A DNA stretch of 64,000 nt from an uncultured Eubacteriales bacterium (GTDB lineage: Bacteria > Bacillota > Clostridia > Oscillospirales > UBA644), in the NCBI GenBank assembly GCA_934454405.1, contig CAKSFN010000004.1:1-64000 (forward strand). The letters are read 5' to 3'. This document shows positions 58,689-64,000 of the stretch, piece by piece (the stretch's first letter is position 1; each line of letters starts with the position of its first letter). The position numbers and the translations under genes are program-made. Below the pieces are notes generated by a model that saw only the letters and a list, made by a program, of their open reading frames with translations, did not search any database and was not told where the DNA came from.

Positions 58689-58970
58689 ATGCGCGTAAAC
58701 GAATTGCGGTGCAAAGAGGTTGTCAACGTCACGGACGGGGCGCGGCTCGGGCTGGTGGACGACGTGGAGTTCACGCTGCCGAAAGGCGACATCTGCGCAA
58801 TAACCGTTTTGGGACGCGCGCGGTTTTTCGGACTTTTCGGACGCGGAGAAGAAATATATATCCGTTGGTGCGATATTCAGAAAATCGGCAAAGACGCGGT
58901 GCTTGTCTGTATCGACCCGCCCAACCAAAATTCGCAGAAAAACGGTTTTTTCTCATCACTATTCAAGTAA
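58689..58970 (+). CDS. YlmC/YmxH family PRC-barrel protein
   Basis: The 93-residue protein is a single PRC-barrel: MRVNELRCKEVVNVTDGARLGLVDDVEF, then IRWCDIQKIGKDAVLV. The YlmC/YmxH family is restricted to sporeforming Firmicutes and is expressed in sporulation in Bacillus; its activity is not known. GGAGG precedes the ATG. It is followed 14 bases later by a DacF-like gene, and the two likely form a sporulation operon. Confidence 0.92.
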   Translation: MRVNELRCKEVVNVTDGARLGLVDDVEFTLPKGDICAITVLGRARFFGLFGRGEEIYIRWCDIQKIGKDAVLVCIDPPNQNSQKNGFFSSLFK

Positions 58971-58984
58971 ACGGAGACAGCGAT

Positions 58985-60196
58985 ATGAAAAAAATTTTCA
59001 GTCTGATACTTGCGGCGACGCTTTTTCTCGGGTGCGCCGTTATGACAAATGCGGACGAGACCGACACGGAAGCGGAAATCAAAACATTTTCGGATGTAAT
59101 GAATTATCTTTCAAGCGTAGAGACCGATTCGCCCGAAATCAAACTTGACCTGACGGCAGCTTCGGCGGTGCTTATGGAGGCCTCGACGGGCAAGATTCTT
59201 TACGCCGCAAACGGCGACGCGCGCCATGCCCCGGCAAGCGTGACAAAAGTTATGACACTTCTTATCATAATGGAAGAACTCGACAAAGGAACGTTCACAA
59301 CGGAAGATACCGTCACAACAAGCGAACACGCCGCGTCGATGGGCGGCACGCAGATATATCTCGAAGTCGGAGAGCAGATGTGCGTGAACGATATGATAAA
59401 GGCTATCGCCGTTCCGAGCGCAAACGACGCAACCGTTGCCATGGCGGAGTTCGTTGCGGGCTCGGAAGAAGGCTTTGTTCAGATGATGAACGAACACGCC
59501 TCCGCTCTCGGAATGAACAACACGCATTTCACGAACTGTACGGGACTTTTTGACGACGACAACCATTATACGACAGCAAAAGATATGGCGATTATGACAC
59601 GCGCTCTTTTGCTCCATGAAAGAATATTTGAATATACAACGATTTGGATGGACACTTTACGGGGCGGTCAGTTCGGGCTTGCAAACACGAACAAGATGCT
59701 CAAATCCTACAGCGGTATGAACGGAATGAAAACAGGTTACACAAAGCTTGCAAAACATTGTTTCAGCGGAACCGCAAAACGGGACGGGATGCAGCTGATT
59801 GCAACGGTTATGGGCGCGCCGTCCGCAAAAGAAAAGTTTAAGGACGCCGCAAAAATGCTCGATTTCGGGTTCGCAAACTTTTCCGTTTACAGCTCCAAAG
59901 CGGAAGAACATCCCCCGATAACCGTGCTGAAAGGAACCTCTCCGAGCATCAGCGTCCGCGAAGCCGAAGGTCTTAACCTTCTCGTTGCAAAAGGTCAGGG
60001 ACGAAACATAGAAAAAAATATAACGGTTGAAAGCGAACTCACAGCCCCGATAGAAGCGGGCACGGAGGTCGGAACGGTCACGTACACGCTCAACGGCGAA
60101 ACAATAAAGACCTGCCCGATAATCACAACCGAAAAAGTCCCCGCCGCGGGCTTCGGAACATATTTTGCAAGGCTGTTTTCGTTTATAACGGGATAG
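58985..60196 (+). CDS. D-alanyl-D-alanine carboxypeptidase, DacF/DacB type
   Basis: This 403-residue secreted penicillin-binding protein removes the terminal D-Ala from peptidoglycan stems. A signal peptide (MKKIFSLILAATLFLGCAV) is followed by the peptidase S11 domain with the nucleophile S85 in SVTK (85-88), PSANDAT and KTGYTK. A C-terminal beta domain (about 300-390) follows. Position behind the YlmC gene suggests the sporulation-type DacF. The start at 58985 is set by the signal peptide. Confidence 0.94.
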   Translation: MKKIFSLILAATLFLGCAVMTNADETDTEAEIKTFSDVMNYLSSVETDSPEIKLDLTAASAVLMEASTGKILYAANGDARHAPASVTKVMTLLIIMEELDKGTFTTEDTVTTSEHAASMGGTQIYLEVGEQMCVNDMIKAIAVPSANDATVAMAEFVAGSEEGFVQMMNEHASALGMNNTHFTNCTGLFDDDNHYTTAKDMAIMTRALLLHERIFEYTTIWMDTLRGGQFGLANTNKMLKSYSGMNGMKTGYTKLAKHCFSGTAKRDGMQLIATVMGAPSAKEKFKDAAKMLDFGFANFSVYSSKAEEHPPITVLKGTSPSISVREAEGLNLLVAKGQGRNIEKNITVESELTAPIEAGTEVGTVTYTLNGETIKTCPIITTEKVPAAGFGTYFARLFSFITG

Positions 60197-60286
60197 TTTC
60201 GGTATTCTCTGCCGAATGATCCGAAAGTAACGCTTCCCTATCAACAAAATTTCACAAATCAAAAAGGTTTTTTAACTCCGTTGCTA

Positions 60287-60315
60287 TTGACAACCGACGC
60301 TTTGTGTGGTATAAT
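60287..60315 (+). promoter_or_regulatory. Consensus promoter of the tRNA-Leu genes
   Basis: A perfect TTGACA (60287-60292) and a perfect TATAAT (60310-60315) are 17 bases apart, 33 bases before the first tRNA-Leu. Confidence 0.93.
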
Positions 60316-60347
60316 CTTTTAGCAACGGAGTTGTTTTGTCTATGTCT

Positions 60348-60431
60348 GCGGGTGTGGCGGAATTGGCAGACGCGTCGGATTTAGGATCCGATGTCTCAGA
60401 CGTGGGGGTTCAAGTCCCTTCATCCGCACCA
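60348..60431 (+). tRNA. tRNA-Leu (TAG)
   Basis: This 84-base class II tRNA has acceptor GCGGGTG/CATCCGC, anticodon loop TTTAGGA (anticodon TAG, reads CUA), a long variable arm and an encoded CCA. It follows a consensus promoter. Confidence 0.96.
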
Positions 60432-60535
60432 TTTACTCCTTGTATTTACGATAAAATCGCAGTAATGCTTTTTTATGTAAGCGGATCAAGCAGAACGCTC
60501 CGCCTCGGTTACCCTCACCGTGTAAAAATTGAGGA

Positions 60536-60548
60536 ACAACAGAATATG
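60536..60548 (+). repeat. 13-bp direct repeat, copy 1
   Basis: ACAACAGAATATG ends on the first base of the second tRNA-Leu. Identical copies lie at 60778-60790 and 61490-61502. Confidence 0.8.
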
Positions 60549-60634
60549 CGGGTATGGCGGAATTGGCAGACGCGTTAGATTCAGGTTCTAATGGTCGCAA
60601 GGCTGTGCAGGTTCAAGTCCTGTTACCCGCACCA
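60548..60634 (+). tRNA. tRNA-Leu (CAG)
   Basis: This 87-base class II tRNA has acceptor GCGGGTA/TACCCGC, anticodon loop TTCAGGT (anticodon CAG, reads CUG) and an encoded CCA. The conserved 3' end is a common integration target, and the sequence style changes right after it. Confidence 0.96.
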
Positions 60635-60664
60635 TAAAAAGGCTATAAAAAAGATATAGCCCGT

Positions 60665-60691
60665 GAAAACCTCGATTTTATCGAGGTTTTC
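60665..60691. terminator. Perfect 12-bp hairpin after tRNA-Leu
   Basis: GAAAACCTCGAT and its complement enclose TTT. It probably ends the tRNA transcript. A smaller GGCTATA/TATAGCC stem precedes it at about 60641-60661. Confidence 0.7.
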
Positions 60692-60777
60692 GCCGTTTTA
60701 TGGGGCAAAATTTCAGTGTTCGATTTTGTAGATGTAAATCGGGCATTTTTCCTTTGTAGAAGGTCTTGAACTCTCAC

Positions 60778-60790
60778 ACAACAGAATATG
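60778..60790 (+). repeat. 13-bp direct repeat, copy 2
   Basis: A second exact ACAACAGAATATG lies 9 bases before a leader terminator (60800-60834) that precedes the first element gene. Confidence 0.8.
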
Positions 60791-60799
60791 GACGGCATA

Positions 60800-60834
60800 G
60801 GCAGGTAGAAATCAAAAATCTACCTGCCTTTTTT
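60800..60834 (+). terminator. Leader terminator before the first element gene
   Basis: GGCAGGTAGA (60800-60809) pairs perfectly with 60819-60828 and is followed by six T residues, 26 bases upstream of the gene at 60861. It looks like an attenuator or a block to read-through from the tRNA operon. Confidence 0.88.
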
Positions 60835-60860
60835 GTTGCCCGAAAAAAGGAGAAAAAACT

Positions 60861-61505
60861 ATGCTTCAAAAAGAATTAGCCAAGCGGCTGCGCGGCCGCT
60901 TTGAAACCGAAATGGACGGTGACGGTTGGCTTGCGGTATCCTCGGATGGGATGCCGCTGTGCCGGGTGAAGTACAACGGCAACTGTATCGTCAACGACAA
61001 CCCCTACCTCTCGGAGGAATACCTCGGCAAAATCGCTGAAGTTCAAAATGAGCTGCTCACCGTAAAGGACTATGTCGCTCTTTACGAACACGCTCCGCAG
61101 ATGAAGGCAGCGGAGGTTTTGGAATACCGACAGCTTGCCTCCTTCGGAGATACGGTGCTGGCAGCCAAGTACAGCGAAAGCCACGGTTTTGAATTTGTCA
61201 CATGGAAACAGAACGCAGACGGTAATGCCGTGTTTTGGGGAGATTACTCTCCGAGCTACGAATACGCCAAGGAGTCCTTTGCCGTGCGCTCCGGACTGAT
61301 CCCCGAAAGCCGATTGTTCTCCAAGCAGGAAACCGCAAACCTCTGCCGCTGTGTGGACTTCGCCAAGGCCAATTGCGAAACGCTGACCTATGAGCAGGAA
61401 CGGCAGCTGGATAAGCTCCAAGAAAAACTCACGGACGGATACCCGCCCCTCGAAGTTGAGCCGCCGACCTTTGAACAGACAGCGGCCCCACAACAGAATA
61501 TGTAA
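60861..61505 (+). CDS. Mobile-element protein of unknown function
   Basis: The 214-residue soluble protein is of a kind seen in accessory regions of clostridial conjugative elements; I cannot name a family. It has an acidic, Glu-rich body with no membrane helix or obvious motif. A segment near residues 65-90 (YVALYEHAPQMKAAEV) and a Pro/Gln-rich tail ending PQQNM are notable. AAAAAAGGAG precedes the ATG. Codon choice (CTG, GCC, GAG, CGG) differs from the chromosomal genes to the left. The third 13-bp repeat spans its last codons. Confidence 0.7.
   Translation: MLQKELAKRLRGRFETEMDGDGWLAVSSDGMPLCRVKYNGNCIVNDNPYLSEEYLGKIAEVQNELLTVKDYVALYEHAPQMKAAEVLEYRQLASFGDTVLAAKYSESHGFEFVTWKQNADGNAVFWGDYSPSYEYAKESFAVRSGLIPESRLFSKQETANLCRCVDFAKANCETLTYEQERQLDKLQEKLTDGYPPLEVEPPTFEQTAAPQQNM
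61490..61502 (+). repeat. 13-bp direct repeat, copy 3
   Basis: A third exact ACAACAGAATATG encodes the last residues of the preceding gene and lies 15 bases before the next leader terminator. Confidence 0.8.
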
Positions 61506-61517
61506 TACTATTGATCG

Positions 61518-61550
61518 CCCTTCGGTTACACAAAAACCGGAGGGTTTTTT
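61518..61550 (+). terminator. Intrinsic terminator between element genes
   Basis: CCCTTCGGT (61518-61526) pairs with ACCGGAGGG (61536-61544, one G-T pair), then six T residues, 26 bases before the next start codon. Confidence 0.85.
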
Positions 61551-61576
61551 CTATTTCACGGCAAGGAGAAAAAACA

Positions 61577-62173
61577 ATGACCATATTTTCAGATAATCCA
61601 TATGACAGACGCATGGAACGGCTGATGATGACCGTTCCGAATTTCAGACCGAGAGGTGTGGGCTTCCGTTTTACCGAAGCACAAATATTCATCACGGCAA
61701 CCGCCGCCACACCCACGGAGATACTGACGGCCACCATGAGGCAGATACGCTGTCCGCCCTTCCGCAAGAGATTCAACGAATATATAGAAAGCGAGGAAAA
61801 CCCCATGACATATATAAATGAAAAGCACCGGACAAGATTTACACTTGCCGCAAAGAATGTACACCGAGAGAATTACGCACTACTTTCGGTGTTGTATCTG
61901 CTCACCGCCGACCAAAGGCTGTGGAGCTGCTGCAAGCACCACATAAATAACGGCTGCGTGTTTTTTGAGAACATTAAACTCCATAATTGCACCGAACGAG
62001 CCTACACCCTCTACTGTGCGGCAAAGGATTTAACCCTCGGCACAAAGCACATAACCGTGTCGGACTTGTCGGACGCAGACCTTGTCCCGCCCATGCTGTT
62101 CCGCACCATCTGCAATGCTATGGCTATCCGCAGATTCGGACTCGCAGCCGTAAAGGAGATTTGCCATGATTAA
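61577..62173 (+). CDS. Mobile-element protein, possibly two fused small proteins
   Basis: The 198-residue frame starts behind AAGGAGAA. The first 76 residues are basic and Thr-rich with no recognised domain. The rest, from a second Met at 61805 that has its own GAGGA site 10 bases upstream, is a helical protein (RFTLAAKNVHRENYALLSVLYLLTADQRLW) of a type common in clostridial conjugative elements beside ardA. Either one fused protein or two proteins may be made. It overlaps ardA by 8 bases. Function is unknown. Confidence 0.65.
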   Translation: MTIFSDNPYDRRMERLMMTVPNFRPRGVGFRFTEAQIFITATAATPTEILTATMRQIRCPPFRKRFNEYIESEENPMTYINEKHRTRFTLAAKNVHRENYALLSVLYLLTADQRLWSCCKHHINNGCVFFENIKLHNCTERAYTLYCAAKDLTLGTKHITVSDLSDADLVPPMLFRTICNAMAIRRFGLAAVKEICHD

Positions 62174-63302
62174 ACTGAAAATCAAATACGGAAACAGTCA
62201 AACCGACCTCCGCTTTCCCTGCACAGAAAAGGATATGAATGCGGCACTCGAAAGAATCCGCGCCGAGGATGTCACACCCCTTGAACTCTATGTGTCCGAG
62301 GTCATATTTCCCGAGGAACTCGCCTTTCTACAAGACAGATTCGCAAATCTGGATGAGGTCAATTACCTTGCCAAGCGCATGGACAGCTTTTTCGGGGACG
62401 AGGAATATCAGTTTTACGAAGCCATGAAGTTAGAGGGCTTTGACACCCTGCCCGACCTCATCAATTTGAGCTTTAATCTCAATCGCTATCCGCTGATTCG
62501 GGATATCGGTGACATGGGCAAAATCGGCAGAGAGTATCTGCTGACGGTCAACGGCTGCATACCGGCACACGATGAGGATGACCCGAAATATGCGCAGCTC
62601 GGACGGGAACTGATACAGTCCGGCAACGGCATATTTACCGAACACGGAATGCTGTTCGTTGATGAAAACACGCCGTTCCAACGGTCATATGACGGACAGA
62701 CCTTCCCGCCGTATTTGTATGATCCAGGGGTGCTTTGCGTTGCCAAGGCCGAGTATGGCGGCAAAACCGAATATCTGTATTTTCCCTGTGAGGAGGAAGC
62801 CATCGACAAGGCGTTTGCAAGGCTCGGCACAACAGCGGATGAGGTGAAAATTACGCTGGAGGACTTCAATACCGACAGCCCCGAATGGTTCGGGCGATTC
62901 CGTGAGATCGCCTCCGAGGAAGGCGTATACGAGCTGAACCGGCTGACCGCCGCCGTTAATACGGCGGATATGGATCTGAAAAAGCTGTGGTCGGTGGCGG
63001 AATATGCCGAAGCCGAGGACGCCGAGCAGCTTGTACGGCTGGCAAGGAATATCGGGTGCTTCACCTTCATTGAGGGAGCAACAAGCTATGCCGAGGTGGG
63101 AAGATTTTTTACCGAAACCGAGGACAGATATATTCTTGATCTTGAAATGGAAGATTATTTCGACTATGAGGGATTCGGAGAATATATCTCGGATAAATTT
63201 TACGGCAAATTTGTCGACGGCGGCTTCATCTACAACGACACCGACACAAGCCTGCTGGACATCTTATATCAGGACGAGCCTATGACGATGGGAGGAATGT
63301 AA
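62166..63302 (+). CDS. ArdA-family antirestriction protein, long form
   Basis: ArdA proteins mimic DNA and inhibit type I restriction enzymes, protecting a conjugative element on entry. This one is 378 residues, about twice the usual 165-170, and strongly acidic. Two related units are visible: LRFPCTEKDMNAALERI near residue 17 and YLYFPCEEEAIDKAFARL near residue 200. The C-terminal unit has the ArdA-like end DLEMEDYFDYEGFGEY, followed by GGFIYND. It overlaps the preceding gene by 8 bases and is followed 2 bases later by another acidic gene. Confidence 0.85.
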   Translation: MIKLKIKYGNSQTDLRFPCTEKDMNAALERIRAEDVTPLELYVSEVIFPEELAFLQDRFANLDEVNYLAKRMDSFFGDEEYQFYEAMKLEGFDTLPDLINLSFNLNRYPLIRDIGDMGKIGREYLLTVNGCIPAHDEDDPKYAQLGRELIQSGNGIFTEHGMLFVDENTPFQRSYDGQTFPPYLYDPGVLCVAKAEYGGKTEYLYFPCEEEAIDKAFARLGTTADEVKITLEDFNTDSPEWFGRFREIASEEGVYELNRLTAAVNTADMDLKKLWSVAEYAEAEDAEQLVRLARNIGCFTFIEGATSYAEVGRFFTETEDRYILDLEMEDYFDYEGFGEYISDKFYGKFVDGGFIYNDTDTSLLDILYQDEPMTMGGM

Positions 63303-63304
63303 AT

Positions 63305-64000
63305 ATGATCACCGCAATTATCCGCAATAAAGAGAACGCCCTCGTTCTCGATCTGCCCCACAGCATTAACGACATTTATGAAAAGCTACAGTCTATCGGC
63401 ATTATGCAGTCGCCAAAGCGAATCCCGCTGACCGACAACGAGGACGAGGACATCGGAGTAAAGCTGTTCAGCGAGAGCGACTTCGGTCGGCATCTGCTCC
63501 TCACGCTGAACGAGAAAAACACCATCGCCGACGCCAATATGCTGACGCTTGTTATTGGGGCGGCAAGCGAGGACATCAAAGAGGAACTGGAACAGAACAT
63601 CCTCTACGACCAGTACGACTCAATGGACGAAGTAATCAACGCCGTCCGTCAGATGACGCAGGATGCCGGTCCCGTAAAGGCTGTGTTCTTCTGTCCGCTT
63701 GTCGGCAATATCGACGAGGGCGACGGAGATATGTTCACGGTCGGAGATTCCTACCTTGCCGACAGCGCCGATGAAATCAGCGACGCCTTAAAGGATTACA
63801 CCGCCAATGACGAAAATGATATGGCGGCGTACTACAACGAGGATGACGGCGTGAGTGAAAAGCTGACCTCGGCTGTATGGTCGGTGGAAATGCACGGCGA
63901 TAGGCTGTTCGGACGAATTGACTGCAGCCTCAAAGAAGCTCTCACGGCAGAGGAAACGGAAGCACTGCGGGATTGGCTTACGGGACAGTGTTCGGACGGC
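63305..64000 (+). CDS. Acidic mobile-element protein, cut by the window end
   Basis: The frame is open for 232 codons to the window edge. It is strongly acidic (many Asp and Glu, for example DNEDEDIG and DENDMAAYYNEDDG). It has a start like ArdA-linked proteins (MITAIIRNKENALVLDLPHSINDIYEKL) and a segment ALTAEETEALRDWLTGQ near the cut. Acidic composition and position after ardA suggest another antirestriction or ArdA-like accessory protein. The family name is not certain. Confidence 0.75.
   Translation, partial: MITAIIRNKENALVLDLPHSINDIYEKLQSIGIMQSPKRIPLTDNEDEDIGVKLFSESDFGRHLLLTLNEKNTIADANMLTLVIGAASEDIKEELEQNILYDQYDSMDEVINAVRQMTQDAGPVKAVFFCPLVGNIDEGDGDMFTVGDSYLADSADEISDALKDYTANDENDMAAYYNEDDGVSEKLTSAVWSVEMHGDRLFGRIDCSLKEALTAEETEALRDWLTGQCSDG

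Overview
The window looks like chromosomal DNA of an endospore-forming member of the Clostridia, probably an uncultured gut Oscillospirales-like lineage. The grounds are SpoIIE, a YlmC/YmxH PRC-barrel protein and a DacF-like carboxypeptidase (sporulation), the Firmicutes order ylxM-ffh-rpsP-khpA-rimM-trmD, the S-component vitamin transporters ThiT and BioY, the GlgC/GlgD pair, strong Shine-Dalgarno sites and consensus SigA promoters. Species cannot be named from sequence alone.

Layout. 0.3-3.2 kb: minus-strand spoIIE and a Cys-rich protein. 3.3-7.5 kb: SRP/ribosome-maturation operon ending in a TrmD-GNAT fusion. 7.6-10.7 kb: a secreted GH123/DUF4091-like hydrolase with its own promoter and terminator. 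10.7-11.5 kb: an AT-rich gene-free stretch with DnaA-box-like words. 11.5-20.4 kb: a plus-strand operon (GH106-like hydrolase, MreB paralogue, DUF4956, VTC polyphosphate-polymerase-like, aldolase/SDR, PHP). 20.5-22.0 kb: a yybP-ykoY-like (Mn2+) riboswitch with an overlapping terminator ahead of an OadB-like sodium-pump subunit and a 48-aa membrane protein. 22.1-24.4 kb: two XRE regulators and tRNA-fMet/tRNA-Leu. 24.5-33.3 kb: tex, an AI-2E-family permease, SDR, AKR, a DUF4364/DivIVA-like group, TPP riboswitch-thiT, and acpP-ruvX. 33.4-36.0 kb: an Ogg-GNAT fusion, birA and bioY.

36.1-38.6 kb is a low-GC cassette and the most interesting part. A serine recombinase of invertase size lies beside a 150-bp segment bounded by 16-bp inverted repeats (one mismatch). 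The segment carries an extended -10 promoter that now points away from an HTH-membrane protein-lipoprotein operon and straight into an intrinsic terminator. Flipping the segment would aim the promoter at the operon and break the terminator, so this is a candidate phase-variation switch that reads as OFF here.

38.6-50.8 kb is a complete glycogen locus (glgB, glgC, glgD, glgA, glgP, GH13 amylase) downstream of two membrane-protein genes. 50.9-53.2 kb holds asd-dapA plus a small ACT-like protein. 53.2-60.2 kb carries queA-tgt-yajC, membrane proteins and sporulation genes. Two tRNA-Leu genes (60.3-60.6 kb) are followed by a region of different composition with ArdA-type antirestriction genes, probably the edge of an integrative conjugative element running past the window end.
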